DNA of 46,283 bases. Source: Flavobacteriales bacterium UBA720. GTDB lineage: Bacteria; Bacteroidota; Bacteroidia; Flavobacteriales; Weeksellaceae. Positions 14,940 through 24,491 of this stretch are shown here, one piece after another. Under the pieces are notes generated by a model. It was given only the letters and a program-made list of their open reading frames with translations. It was not told the origin of the DNA and ran no database searches. A program made the translations under genes and the position numbers. Each line of letters opens with the position of its first letter. Positions within the stretch are counted from its first letter, which is position 1. The DNA is taken from the NCBI GenBank assembly GCA_002297505.1, contig DBLQ01000081.1, forward strand, positions 1-46,283, written 5' to 3'.

Positions 14940-16034
14940 ATGGAAAAATCCACGATGACATTGACCCGAAGAATTCAGCTGCTGATAAATCTTCCTGCAA
15001 ATGAACAAAGAGAGATGTGGGAAAAACTCTATCGGTATCAGAACCGCTGTTTCAGAGCGGCTAATTTTATCGTTTCCCATTTATATGTTCAGGAAATGAT
15101 CAAGGATTTCTTTTACCTAACCGAAGAAATCCAATACAAGCTTGCTGATGAAAAAAAAGATGAAATGGGAATATTTACACGTTCCAAAACAAATACAACG
15201 GCACGCTTGGTTTCTGACCGTTTCAAAGGAGAAATCCCTACCGATATTCTGGGAAGCCTGAACAATACTATTCAATCTACCTTTTCTAAAAACAAAGCCG
15301 ATTACTGGCAAGGAACAAAATCATTGAGAAATTTTAAAAAAGACATTCCAATTCCGCTTCCTATCAAATGCATCAGCAAAATGAAATATGATGAGGGAAA
15401 GAAAGCGTTTTGCTTCAATATGTTTGCAATTCCTGTTAAAACGTATTTGGGAAAGGACTACTCTGATAAGCGACTGATAATGGAACGCCTCTTAAGAGAA
15501 GAGATAAAGCTTTGCACATCGCAGATTCAGCTTAAAGCAGGGAAAATCTTCTGGCTTGCAGTTTTTGAATTTGAAAAAGAGGAAAACAATTTAAAACCCG
15601 AGATTATTGCAGAAGCTTCCCTTTCTCTGGAACATCCGATAGTGGCAAAAGCCAACAATGTGCGAATCAATATTGGCTCGAAAGAGGAATTTTTATATCG
15701 CAGGCTTGCAATTCAGGCAAGTCAAAAAAGGATTCAAGACGGTATCGCCTATGCCCGATCAGGAAATGGAGTCAAACGTAAACAAAAGGCATTGTATAAA
15801 ACAGAGAATCTTGAAAGCAGATATGTAAGTCATCGGCTTCATTTGTACAGCCGGAAGCTTATAGATTTCTGCATCAAACAACAGGCGGGTACATTGATTC
15901 TAAAAAATCAGGAAGATAAAATTGGAATTGCTAAAGAACAGGAATTTGTACTTCGCAACTGGAGCTATTATGAATTGCAGACCAAAATAAAATACAAGGC
16001 TGAAAAAGCCGGAATTGAATTAATCATTGGATAG
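14940..16034 (+). CDS. Nuclease-dead TnpB/Cas12f-like RNA-guided DNA-binding protein
   Basis: 364 aa from ATG 14940, one base after the sigma stop (a longer frame to 14811 only overlaps the sigma gene). The N-terminal helical half is Cas12f/TnpB-like. The RuvC half aligns with the family: NVRINIGSKEEF (~240-251) where active proteins have GIDLG, so the first Asp is Asn244; the Arg/Lys-rich bridge (RSGNGVKRKQKAL); AGTLILKNQED (~316-326) where the catalytic Glu is expected, here Lys322; and NWSYYELQTKIKYKAEKAGI (~340-359). The chain stops at ELIIG, just where TSxxCxxCG zinc-finger and the last RuvC Asp normally follow. All three catalytic acids are thus missing. It should bind a guide RNA and DNA without cutting and, by analogy with dCas12f-sigmaE systems recently reported in Bacteroidota, recruit the sigma factor and RNA polymerase. 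Confidence 0.85.
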   Translation: MEKSTMTLTRRIQLLINLPANEQREMWEKLYRYQNRCFRAANFIVSHLYVQEMIKDFFYLTEEIQYKLADEKKDEMGIFTRSKTNTTARLVSDRFKGEIPTDILGSLNNTIQSTFSKNKADYWQGTKSLRNFKKDIPIPLPIKCISKMKYDEGKKAFCFNMFAIPVKTYLGKDYSDKRLIMERLLREEIKLCTSQIQLKAGKIFWLAVFEFEKEENNLKPEIIAEASLSLEHPIVAKANNVRINIGSKEEFLYRRLAIQASQKRIQDGIAYARSGNGVKRKQKALYKTENLESRYVSHRLHLYSRKLIDFCIKQQAGTLILKNQEDKIGIAKEQEFVLRNWSYYELQTKIKYKAEKAGIELIIG

Positions 16035-16160
16035 AAAAAAATTAATGAGGGTGCTTGTAAACCCGTAGGGTGAGGTCTTGAACACTCACCAAATACTCCA
16101 GTAGTATATACAACGGCGTGGGTTCTTTTTTTCAATCTATAAGAATGCCGAAAGAAAAGG
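16035..16160 (+). ncRNA. Folded RNA region B downstream of the TnpB-like gene, candidate guide RNA end
   Basis: Directly behind the stop: ACCC-GTA-GGGT (16061-16071); GGTGAG (16069-16074)/CTCACC (16085-16090) with inner GT/AC; ATACT (16093-16097)/AGTAT (16103-16107) with loop CCAGT; then ATACAAC and GGCGTGGGTTC (16115-16125) followed by seven T. The CTCCAGT loop hairpin also occurs in region A (13982-13996). GGCGTGGGTTC resembles 13948-13957 of region A and its first seven bases complement CCACGCC in 14006-14012. TnpB-type guide RNAs end downstream of the gene in this way. If the scaffold ends at CAAC, the guide would begin at 16115. Boundaries uncertain. Confidence 0.5.
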
Positions 16161-16232
16161 TGATATGGCTAAATCCAAAATACTCATCAATAAATAAAAA
16201 TATAAGTAATACGAGATAATTACTATTTCATA

Positions 16233-16263
16233 AGAAAGGTTCAACAAATTATTGAACCTTTCT
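16233..16263. terminator. Bidirectional terminator between the sigma-dCas12f module and the ATPase gene
   Basis: AGAAAGGTTCAA pairs with TTGAACCTTTCT around a 7-base loop, followed by ATTTTATT. It ends the rightward module transcript and the leftward metal-efflux operon. Confidence 0.85.
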
Positions 16264-16321
16264 ATTTTATTAATCTGGTGTGAATAAACTTTTTAGTACA
16301 AATAATTTTTAACTATACACA

Positions 16322-18376
16322 TTAAAACTTCATCTTCTGAATTCTTACTGCATTCAGAATAGCTAATAAAGCTACACCTACATCAGCAAATACAGCTTCC
16401 CACATTGTCGCCAATCCGCCAGCTCCCAAAATCAATACAATTCCTTTAACAATAAATGCTAATATGATATTTTGCCAAACTATTTTTTTGGTTTGTTTTC
16501 CTATATTAATTGCCATCGGTATTTTACTTGGTTTATCATCCTGAATGACCACATCAGCAGTTTCGATAGTTGCATCACTACCTAAACCGCCCATCGCAAT
16601 ACCAACATCACTTAATGCTACAACTGGTGCATCATTAACACCATCGCCTACAAAAGCTACGCTTTCATTATTTGCTTTAAATTCTTTTACTTTATTTACT
16701 TTGTCTTCAGGCAATAAGTCGCCAAAGAAATTTTTAATTCCCAACTTATCTGCAACAAATTTTACGACGGTACTTTTATCACCACTCAACATTGTGGTAT
16801 TTACACCTAATGTTTTTAGTTTATCAATGGTAAGCTGTGCATCTTCTTTGATGCTATCGGCAATGGTAATGTATCCTGCAAATTTCCCTTCGTAAGCAAT
16901 GGCAATTAGGGTGTAAACAATTGTAGATGGATCTAAATCATAATTGATGTTAAATTTATCCATCAACTTAAAATTCCCTACCAGTAGTTGTTTTCCGTTT
17001 ACATTAGCTTTCAAGCCGTGTCCTGATATTTCTTCTGTGTTTTCTAATTTAATTGAACTGTCAATTTCACCTACATAGTTATGAATAGCTGTTGCAACCG
17101 GATGCGTACTTTGGTTTTCCAAAGTATTTACCATTTTTAGGATTTCGTCTTTATTAAATTCTGGTTTCAATATTACTTCCTGTACTTTAAAAACACCTTC
17201 GGTCATTGTACCTGTTTTATCCATCACGACATTTTGGATATTCGCAATTATATCCAAGAAGTTACTTCCTTTAAACAAAATACCATTTTTAGAAGCCGCA
17301 CCAATTCCCCCGAAATAGCCTAATGGAATACTGATCACTAACGCACAAGGACAAGATATAACTAAGAAAACCAAGGCTCTGTAAAGCCAGTCTCTGAAAA
17401 TATAATTCTCTACAAAAAAGTATGGCAGAAAGCAGATCAATACTGCTAGTCCTACAACGATTGGTGTATATATTCTTGCGAATTTTCGGATAAAAAGTTC
17501 TGTAGGTGCTTTTTGAGCCGTAGCATTCTGAACCAATTCAAGAATTTTGCTCAACTTACTGTCTTCGTAAGCAGTAGTTACTTTCACTTGAGCGATGGTT
17601 TGAAGATTTATCATTCCTGCCAATACAGCTTCACCTTTATTTTTTGTATCGGGCTTACTTTCTCCGGTTAAAGCAGCAGTATTGAATGATGCTGATTCAC
17701 TTATTAATTCTCCATCTAAAGCTAATTTTTCACCCGACTTCAATTGGATAACATCACCAATCTTTGCCTGTTCTGCCTGAATTGTTTTCGGCTGATCATT
17801 TACAAGAATGGTTACTTCATCTGGTCTTTGGTCTAATAATGCTTTTATATTACTTTTAGCTCTGGAAACGGCCAAAGTTTGGAAGACTTCTCCAACGCTA
17901 TAAAACAGCATTACCGCAACACCTTCGGGATATTCGCCTATGGCAAATGCGCCAACTGTAGCAATACTCATCAGAAAGAATTCCGAAAAAACATCACCTT
18001 TTGTAATGCTTTCAAATGCTTCTTTCAAAACCGGAAGACCCACTGGAATGTAAGCAACCGCATACCATAGAATTCTGACCCAATCTTTAAACCATTCCTG
18101 AGACAAGAAATAATCCATCGCAATACCTGAAAATAAGACAATTAAGGAAATAATTGCTGGCAAAAACATTTGGAATGTACTTTTTTCGGAATTACTATGC
18201 TCGTGATCGTGACCAACGTCATCGCTATGTTGTTCTACAGGTTTGCTTTTTTTCGGCGTACAACATTCATCACCTTCAATTATTTTTTTAGCACCTGCGT
18301 CTTCATATATTTTATCTTCCTGCGCAGTTGGCTTTTTCTCAGGATGATTTTCGTGATTTATATTTTTATCTGACAT
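16322..18376 (-). CDS. Heavy-metal P-type ATPase (Zn/Cd/Pb type)
   Basis: 684 aa, P1B-type exporter of the inner membrane. N-terminus lacks an HMA domain but has GDECC (~35-39) and a His/Asp/Glu-rich stretch (QHSDDVGHDHEHSNSEK). Motifs in order: TGES actuator loop (~237-240), metal-site SCPCAL (~341-346) in the transport helix, DKTGT phosphorylation site (Asp ~386), STHP (~423-426), MLSGD (~529-533) and GDGVNDAP hinge (~577-584). The set and the last helix pattern fit Zn(II)/Cd(II)/Pb(II) (CadA/ZntA-like) more than Cu(I). It is last in a minus-strand operon behind an RND pump and adaptor (11-base gap). Confidence 0.9.
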   Translation of the reverse strand: MSDKNINHENHPEKKPTAQEDKIYEDAGAKKIIEGDECCTPKKSKPVEQHSDDVGHDHEHSNSEKSTFQMFLPAIISLIVLFSGIAMDYFLSQEWFKDWVRILWYAVAYIPVGLPVLKEAFESITKGDVFSEFFLMSIATVGAFAIGEYPEGVAVMLFYSVGEVFQTLAVSRAKSNIKALLDQRPDEVTILVNDQPKTIQAEQAKIGDVIQLKSGEKLALDGELISESASFNTAALTGESKPDTKNKGEAVLAGMINLQTIAQVKVTTAYEDSKLSKILELVQNATAQKAPTELFIRKFARIYTPIVVGLAVLICFLPYFFVENYIFRDWLYRALVFLVISCPCALVISIPLGYFGGIGAASKNGILFKGSNFLDIIANIQNVVMDKTGTMTEGVFKVQEVILKPEFNKDEILKMVNTLENQSTHPVATAIHNYVGEIDSSIKLENTEEISGHGLKANVNGKQLLVGNFKLMDKFNINYDLDPSTIVYTLIAIAYEGKFAGYITIADSIKEDAQLTIDKLKTLGVNTTMLSGDKSTVVKFVADKLGIKNFFGDLLPEDKVNKVKEFKANNESVAFVGDGVNDAPVVALSDVGIAMGGLGSDATIETADVVIQDDKPSKIPMAINIGKQTKKIVWQNIILAFIVKGIVLILGAGGLATMWEAVFADVGVALLAILNAVRIQKMKF

Positions 18377-18387
18377 AATTTATTTAT

Positions 18388-19635
18388 TTAATGTTCGTGT
18401 TCTCCAGAATTACTCAATTTGGCATTGACAAAAAACGCACCTTTTACAACTACCTGCGTGTCTTCTGGAATTTTATTGACTGAAGTAATTGCCGTATATC
18501 CCATATCAGAAGAACCTTTTACCACTTCTATTTTTTCAAAGTTGATCGTTTTCATTTCTTTCTCAGGTATTTTCTGTTCTTCTTCCTGTTCGCTTGCCTC
18601 CTCGTGATGACTCTCTGCTGTTTTGTCTGTTTTGACAAAAATATAATATTTGCTGTCTGCTTCTACAATAGCATCGTTGGGAACTGCTGGTGTGGTACTT
18701 TTATCGAGACTTACTATTCCTGTGATGTTCATTCCATCGATCAATCCAGCTTTGTTTCCTGTTACAGAACAGTGCACAGAAATCGTTTTGCTGTCATTTT
18801 CAAAGGATGATCCAATGCTATATATTTTTGCATCATATTCAGTTTCCGGATTATTGGTCAATTTAAAATGAACGATTTGTCCAACCATCATTTTGGGCAA
18901 ATCCTTTTCAAAAACCTGTAAATCTAAATGCAAAGAACCGTTATCAATAACTTCTGCAACTGGCGAAGAAATATCAACATAACTTCCTATCTGTGAAGAA
19001 ATATTACTGACCGTTCCACTGATCGGTGATGTAATTACCAAGCCTGATTTCAAATTTCCGTTGCTGATATTGGCGGGATTAATTCCCATAATCTGAAGTT
19101 GTCTTTGTAATGAAGCTCTTTGTGTTCGTAAAGTTTTCAGTTCCGCATCTGAACTTTGAAGATTTTTCTTGGCTCCGGCATCATTATTAAACAACTCCTT
19201 TTGTCTTCTGTATTCCTGCTCGGCAAAGGCAATTCTGCTTTTTACTGTTAGATATTGCTCTTGTAACTGAATGTATTCCGGATTTGAAATAGAGGCAATC
19301 ACCTGCCCTTTTCTTACAAAATCCCCGATTTGTACATTCAAAGTTTTAATAATTCCTCCGTACATTGAGGTAATGGTTGCTTTGTTATTATTGGGAACCC
19401 GTAATGCACCATTTGCTTTAATTGTTGAAGTCAGTTCTTTCATTTCTATTTTCCCCAAAGAAATGCCGACCGCTTTCATCTGATCTTCTGTAAGACTTGC
19501 AATGGTTTTTGGAGCTTCATCGTGTTCTTCGGTTTGTTCGGTTTTTAATTCGCTTTCAGATTTATTAGAATCTTTCTTTCCGCAGCTTATGAGAAAAACA
19601 AAGGCAAAAGCCGTGTAAATAATATGTTGTTTCAT
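18388..19635 (-). CDS. RND efflux periplasmic adaptor lipoprotein (CusB/CzcB type)
   Basis: 415 aa membrane-fusion protein linking the RND pump to the outer-membrane channel. Lipobox FLISC with Cys18, then an acidic/His linker; barrel-sandwich (lipoyl-like) halves ATITSMYGGIIKTLNVQIGD (~85-105) and SGLVITSPISGTVSNISSQI (~200-220) flanking a coiled-coil hairpin (about 115-190, EQYLTVKSRIAFAEQEYRRQ). The C-terminal part has His/Glu-rich inserts (ESHHEEASEQEEEQ and final EHEH) that may bind metal. One base separates it from the pump gene. Confidence 0.9.
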   Translation of the reverse strand: MKQHIIYTAFAFVFLISCGKKDSNKSESELKTEQTEEHDEAPKTIASLTEDQMKAVGISLGKIEMKELTSTIKANGALRVPNNNKATITSMYGGIIKTLNVQIGDFVRKGQVIASISNPEYIQLQEQYLTVKSRIAFAEQEYRRQKELFNNDAGAKKNLQSSDAELKTLRTQRASLQRQLQIMGINPANISNGNLKSGLVITSPISGTVSNISSQIGSYVDISSPVAEVIDNGSLHLDLQVFEKDLPKMMVGQIVHFKLTNNPETEYDAKIYSIGSSFENDSKTISVHCSVTGNKAGLIDGMNITGIVSLDKSTTPAVPNDAIVEADSKYYIFVKTDKTAESHHEEASEQEEEQKIPEKEMKTINFEKIEVVKGSSDMGYTAITSVNKIPEDTQVVVKGAFFVNAKLSNSGEHEH

Positions 19636-19636
19636 T

Positions 19637-22600
19637 TTATTTATTGATTAAAGAATTAATGGTAATAACAGACTGGTTTACCTGTTGAATGGATTCCAGA
19701 TATTTCAGCTGAATGTTGGTTGCGGTCTGCAAAGCAAAAAGATATTCGACGTAAGAGATTTCTCCCGTTTTATATCCGAGTTGTCCAGCTTTCACAATTT
19801 TTTCAGCATTTGGTAAAGCTTGAATGACGTAATATTCATACTGCTGAACATCCTGCTGATATTGGCCTAAAACATTTTCTAACTGTGTAGTCAGTTGTTT
19901 TTGCTGAAGTTTCGCATTGGATTCAGCGATTTGCTTCTGATAATTCAAAGACTGAATTCGGGCTTTCGTTGCTCCGAAAGTCAAAGGAATTGAGATACCA
20001 ATATTGGCTACGTTAAAACGGTTTCCCGCATTATAATATTTTTCCTGACCGTTCACGGTATGGAAACCAATAATCGACTGGTTCGTATAACCCAAACTGA
20101 ACTCCGGCAAACCTTGTGACTTCTCCACATTTTTATTCTTCTCGGCAATTTCCATTTCCTGATAAAAAGCTTTAACCGTTGGATGACTGGCAATTGTAAT
20201 ACTGTCCAGAACATATTCCGCTTTCAGTGGCTGATAATTTTTTGTGAGCGGAATCTCAATTTCATCATCAGTATTAAGCAGAGTTTTCAGGTTTTTGTAT
20301 GCATTTTTCAGATAGATTTTATTCTGATTTAACAAAAGATTGATTTCTCCTTTCTGAGTTTCTGCCGTGTTGATTTCTATTTTTTTAATGTCACCAGCAT
20401 TAAATCTCACCGTTGCAATCCTGATAAAATCCTGATACAAACTGTCGAGTTTCATCAGTTTAGTCTGATTATAATGCAAATATTCAATCTGATAAAAATA
20501 CGTTCTCACCTGTTTTGCCAGTTCATTGACAGTAATCTCTCGGCTGATTTGTTTGCCTTTGATTTCTTGAGCAATAAGTTCTTTTCTTGCATTAAACAAA
20601 GTAGGAAACGGAATACTCTGAGAAATCGAAAATGACTGGTCAAATTTTGGACTGTTATATTGTCCCAACTGCGCATTGAAATTCATTTTCGGAATTTCGT
20701 TGGCAGTTGGTTTCAAAGCTTCAGAAACTTTAATATCCAAATCTTTTGACTTGATTGAATAATTATTGCTCAAAGCCATTTCTGTTGCCTGTTCCACCGA
20801 TAGCACATTAGTGTTTTGGGCACTCAAAGTTTGTCCGAATAATAGAAATCCTAAAACCACAATCGTTGTCAAAGATTTCATTTTAAAATTATTCCTTCTG
20901 AATTTTGTATTAAAAATTAGGTACAACATTGGCAAAACGAATAATGTCAGGAAAGTCGCCGTTATCAATCCTCCAATCACGACGGTCGCCAAAGGTTTCT
21001 GAACTTCTGCTCCAGCTCCGGTTGAAATTGCCATCGGAAGAAATCCTAAAGAAGCCACGGCAGCAGTCATTAAGACTGGTCGAAGTCTTGTTTTAGTGCC
21101 TTCAAAAACGCGCTTCAAAATATCAGTTTCCCCATCTTTTTCCAGTTGGTTGAATGTTCCAATCAAAACAATTCCGTTCAAAACTGCAACTCCAAACAGA
21201 GCTATAAATCCAATTCCAGCACTGATACTGAAAGGCATATCTCGTATCAATAATGCGAAAATTCCGCCAATCGCACTCATTGGAATGGCGGTAAAAATCA
21301 AAGCAGCCTGTTTGAACGAGCGGAATGTAAAATATAGCAAGAAAAATATCAGAAGTAAAGAAACGGGAACAGCAATCATCAGACGTTTACTGGCTGCCTG
21401 AAGATTCTCAAACTGCCCGCCATACGTGAAGTAATATCCCGAAGGCAACTTGATTTGCCTATCCAATTTTGCCTGAATATCATTCACAACACTTTCCACA
21501 TCGCGGTTTTTCACATTAAAACCAATCACAATTCTACGTTTACCCTCTTCTCTACTTATCTGTGACGGCCCGAGTTTGTAACTGATATTGGCAACCTGAG
21601 AAAGCGGAATCTGATTTCCCGAACTCGTGGAAATCATTAAATTATTAACATCATCAATGTTGGTTCTGTGAATGCTGTCTAAGCGAACTACTAAATCAAA
21701 ACGTCTTTCGTTCTCAAAAACTTGACCGGCTGACTTTCCTGCGAAAGCTGTACTCAAAGAATTATTGACATCTTCAATGTTCAATCCGTAATTGGCCATT
21801 CTTGTACGGTCATATTCAACATTGATTTGCGGAAGTCCGCTGATTCGTTCTATTTGCGGAGCAGTTGCACCATCAACAGTTTGAACTACCTTATTCACTT
21901 TTTCAGCATAAATCGCAAGAGAATCCAGATTTTCACCAAAAATTTTCACAGCTACATCTTGCCGGATTCCTGTCATCAATTCATTAAATCGCATCTGTAT
22001 CGGCTGGTTTTTCTCAAAGAAAACACCGGGAATCAGTTCTAACTTTTCTGAAATCTCGTCTGCGAGTTCATCATAAGATTTTTTGGTTTTCCAATCGCTT
22101 TGCGGTTTTAAAACGATAATCAAATCAGTTGCTTCCGGAGGCATTGGGTCGGTAGGAACTTCAGCAGCACCTGTTTTACCAACAACCATCTTTACTTCAT
22201 CAAATTGTTTGATAATTCTGGAAGCCTGCATTGATGTTTCCACACTTTGGGTAAGTGAGCTTCCCTGTGGTAATATACAATGAAATGCAAAATCACCTTC
22301 CTGCAACTGCGGAATAAACTCACCTCCCATTCTTGAGAAGATTACAATACAAACAGCAAATAAAACGACCGTAGCAGAAACAATGATGTATTTCAATTGC
22401 AAAGCTTTTCGCAATAATGGCTGATAAAAACTTTGCAACTTATTCATCATCTTATCAGAGAAGGTTTCTTTGGTCGAAACTGTTTTAGATAAAAATAAAG
22501 CACTCATCATCGGGATATATGTCAGTGATAAAATCAATGCTCCTAAAATTGCAAACCCAACCGTTTTTGCCATTGGTGTAAACATTTTTCCTTCTACACC

Positions 22601-24001
22601 GACTAACGTTAAGATTGGTATGTAAACGATTAAGATAATAATTTCACCAAATGCTGCGCTGTTTCTGATTTTGGATGCGGACAGGAAAACTTCCTCATCC
22701 ATCTCCGACTGTGTCAGTTTTTGATTAGATTTTCTGAGACCTAAGTGATGAAGTGTAGCCTCTACAATGATAACCGCTCCATCAACAATTAATCCGAAAT
22801 CTATTGCCCCTAAGCTCATTAAATTGGCACTAACACCGAAGACATTCATCATTCCTAGTGCGAAAAGTAGCGACAGAGGAATCGCTGAAGCAACGATTAA
22901 TCCTGCTCTGAAATTCCCAAGAAATATGACCAGAACAAAAATAACGATGAGCGCTCCTTCAATCAGGTTTTTCTCAACGGTATTGATTGCTCGTCCTACT
23001 AGATCAGACCTGTCAAGATAAGGTTCTATTAGAACATCTTCTGGCAAAGATTTTTGGATGGTGGGAATTTTATCTTTAATACGGCTAACTACTTCGTTGC
23101 TGTTGGCACCTTTTAACATCATTACAATACCTCCAACTGCATCTACCTGACCATTATATGTCATTGCGCCGTAACGGATTGCGCTTCCCAATCTAACATC
23201 TGCAACATCTTTTATAAAAATTGGAACACTGCCCGTTTTATTAACGATGGCGATATTTTTAATATCTTCCAGAGAAGTCACAACCCCAATTCCACGGATG
23301 AAATAGGCATTTGGTTTTTTGTCAATGTACGCTCCGCCAGTATTCTGATTATTTTTTTCCAATGCAGTAAAAAGCTCTGTAATGCTGACTCCCATTGATC
23401 TGAGGCGGTCAGGGTTGACAGCTACTTCATATTGTTTCAGCTCACCGCCAAAGCTGTTGACTTCTGCAACACCAGGTGTTCCGTTCAGTTGTCTTCTTAC
23501 AATCCAATCCTGCATTGTGCGCAGTTCCTTGGATGAGTATTTTTTCTCGCTACCTTTTTTTGGATGGAGAATATATTGATAAACATCACCTAGACCTGTG
23601 CTGACTGGTGCAAGCTCTGGTGTTCCAACTCCTTTAGGTATTTCTTCTGTTGCTTGTTTTAGTTTTTCGGAAATAAGCTGACGGGCAAAATACACGTCAA
23701 CATTTTCTTTGAAAACGACAGTAATAACAGACAATCCGAATCTTGAAATACTTCTGGTTTCCTCAATATCTGGAATATTTGCTATGCTTTGTTCAATTGG
23801 AAATGTAACCAACTGCTCCACCTCTTGCCCTGCCAATGTTGGACAAACGGTAATAATTTGAACCTGATTATTAGTGATGTCAGGAACAGCATCTATGGGT
23901 AATTTGGTAGCGCTCCATACGCCCCAAATAATCAATAACAAAGTCATTATACCAATGACGATTTTGTTGTTGATGCTAAATTTTATGATTTTATCTAACA
24001 C
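19637..24001 (-). CDS. CusA/CzcA-family RND metal pump fused to a TolC-like outer-membrane factor
   Basis: 1454 aa. Residues 1 to ~1035 are a complete heavy-metal RND pump: LPIDAVPDITNNQVQI near the N-terminus, proton-relay helix with GAIDFGLIVDGAVIIVEA, metal-type loops, and the last helices GLITATFLTLFVLPMLYLIF. From Met1041 (20881) there is a signal-peptide-like stretch (MKSLTTIVVLGFLLFGQTLSAQ) followed by a TolC/OEP domain with two long coiled-coil repeats (~1060-1454). So pump and channel are one reading frame, a fusion known in Bacteroidota. Together with the adaptor it would move Zn/Cd/Co or Cu/Ag from the periplasm out of the cell; the ion cannot be told from sequence alone. Confidence 0.92.
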   Translation of the reverse strand: MLDKIIKFSINNKIVIGIMTLLLIIWGVWSATKLPIDAVPDITNNQVQIITVCPTLAGQEVEQLVTFPIEQSIANIPDIEETRSISRFGLSVITVVFKENVDVYFARQLISEKLKQATEEIPKGVGTPELAPVSTGLGDVYQYILHPKKGSEKKYSSKELRTMQDWIVRRQLNGTPGVAEVNSFGGELKQYEVAVNPDRLRSMGVSITELFTALEKNNQNTGGAYIDKKPNAYFIRGIGVVTSLEDIKNIAIVNKTGSVPIFIKDVADVRLGSAIRYGAMTYNGQVDAVGGIVMMLKGANSNEVVSRIKDKIPTIQKSLPEDVLIEPYLDRSDLVGRAINTVEKNLIEGALIVIFVLVIFLGNFRAGLIVASAIPLSLLFALGMMNVFGVSANLMSLGAIDFGLIVDGAVIIVEATLHHLGLRKSNQKLTQSEMDEEVFLSASKIRNSAAFGEIIILIVYIPILTLVGVEGKMFTPMAKTVGFAILGALILSLTYIPMMSALFLSKTVSTKETFSDKMMNKLQSFYQPLLRKALQLKYIIVSATVVLFAVCIVIFSRMGGEFIPQLQEGDFAFHCILPQGSSLTQSVETSMQASRIIKQFDEVKMVVGKTGAAEVPTDPMPPEATDLIIVLKPQSDWKTKKSYDELADEISEKLELIPGVFFEKNQPIQMRFNELMTGIRQDVAVKIFGENLDSLAIYAEKVNKVVQTVDGATAPQIERISGLPQINVEYDRTRMANYGLNIEDVNNSLSTAFAGKSAGQVFENERRFDLVVRLDSIHRTNIDDVNNLMISTSSGNQIPLSQVANISYKLGPSQISREEGKRRIVIGFNVKNRDVESVVNDIQAKLDRQIKLPSGYYFTYGGQFENLQAASKRLMIAVPVSLLLIFFLLYFTFRSFKQAALIFTAIPMSAIGGIFALLIRDMPFSISAGIGFIALFGVAVLNGIVLIGTFNQLEKDGETDILKRVFEGTKTRLRPVLMTAAVASLGFLPMAISTGAGAEVQKPLATVVIGGLITATFLTLFVLPMLYLIFNTKFRRNNFKMKSLTTIVVLGFLLFGQTLSAQNTNVLSVEQATEMALSNNYSIKSKDLDIKVSEALKPTANEIPKMNFNAQLGQYNSPKFDQSFSISQSIPFPTLFNARKELIAQEIKGKQISREITVNELAKQVRTYFYQIEYLHYNQTKLMKLDSLYQDFIRIATVRFNAGDIKKIEINTAETQKGEINLLLNQNKIYLKNAYKNLKTLLNTDDEIEIPLTKNYQPLKAEYVLDSITIASHPTVKAFYQEMEIAEKNKNVEKSQGLPEFSLGYTNQSIIGFHTVNGQEKYYNAGNRFNVANIGISIPLTFGATKARIQSLNYQKQIAESNAKLQQKQLTTQLENVLGQYQQDVQQYEYYVIQALPNAEKIVKAGQLGYKTGEISYVEYLFALQTATNIQLKYLESIQQVNQSVITINSLINK

Positions 24002-24160
24002 AGAATTTGATTTAATTTTTATTGATTTCCAACCTTAATCTTATCATTAAGAAATTGATATAATTTAGGAATACAAATATGAATAGATGAACCGTGCAAT
24101 CCTATTGCATAGTATCTCTAAAAGTTGATGAAAGATTTTCTTTCATCTGATCAATAAAAA

Positions 24161-24487
24161 TTAAATTTTGGGAGGTTGCCAGATATGGTCGTAAACCTGA
24201 TAGGCAATATTATTCTTTTGAAAAAGAATTTTTTTTGAGAAATAAATCTTAGACTGTACTGGAATCTGCAATAACTTTTCGCAGTTAAATGTGCTAATTT
24301 TGATTTGACAACAACTACATAGGCAAAAAGGAGAACACGGATCATCTTTTTCTTTAGAATGAGAATTGTCAGCATTCATTGAAATTTGATGATTGTCACG
24401 AACCTCCGACTGAGCTTTAACATCACTGCAAGGCATTAAAAGTAATGCAATGAAGTAGATTGTTAATATGAGTCTTAGAAATTTCAC
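24161..24487 (-). CDS. DUF6660-like secreted small protein ending in IWQPPKI
   Basis: About 108 aa from a GTG start at 24487 (an ATG at 24526 would add 13 residues but lies upstream of the likely transcription start). Signal peptide FLRLILTIYFIALLLMPCSDVKAQ, His-rich DNHQISMNADNSHSKEKDD, and CSPFCLCSCC, a dense Cys motif. The ending IWQPPKI is shared with the protein at 7525. Such proteins sit ahead of CusA/CzcA genes in Bacteroidota; a metal-sensing or metal-chaperone role is inferred only. First gene of the RND-ATPase operon. Confidence 0.75.
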   Translation of the reverse strand: MKFLRLILTIYFIALLLMPCSDVKAQSEVRDNHQISMNADNSHSKEKDDPCSPFCLCSCCQIKISTFNCEKLLQIPVQSKIYFSKKILFQKNNIAYQVYDHIWQPPKI

Positions 24488-24491
24488 TTTA

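Noticed and set aside
14123..16034. IS200/IS605 transposon with tnpB
   Set aside because: No tnpA, no transposon ends seen, catalytic residues and zinc finger lost, and a sigma gene is attached; better read as a domesticated module.
16115..16145. Match of the putative guide to a promoter inside this window
   Set aside because: Reading the main intergenic gaps by eye gave only short or poly-T matches (for example near 24596); not enough to claim a target.
13820..16160. CRISPR array near the Cas12f-like gene
   Set aside because: No regularly spaced direct repeats; only single, partly shared RNA motifs.
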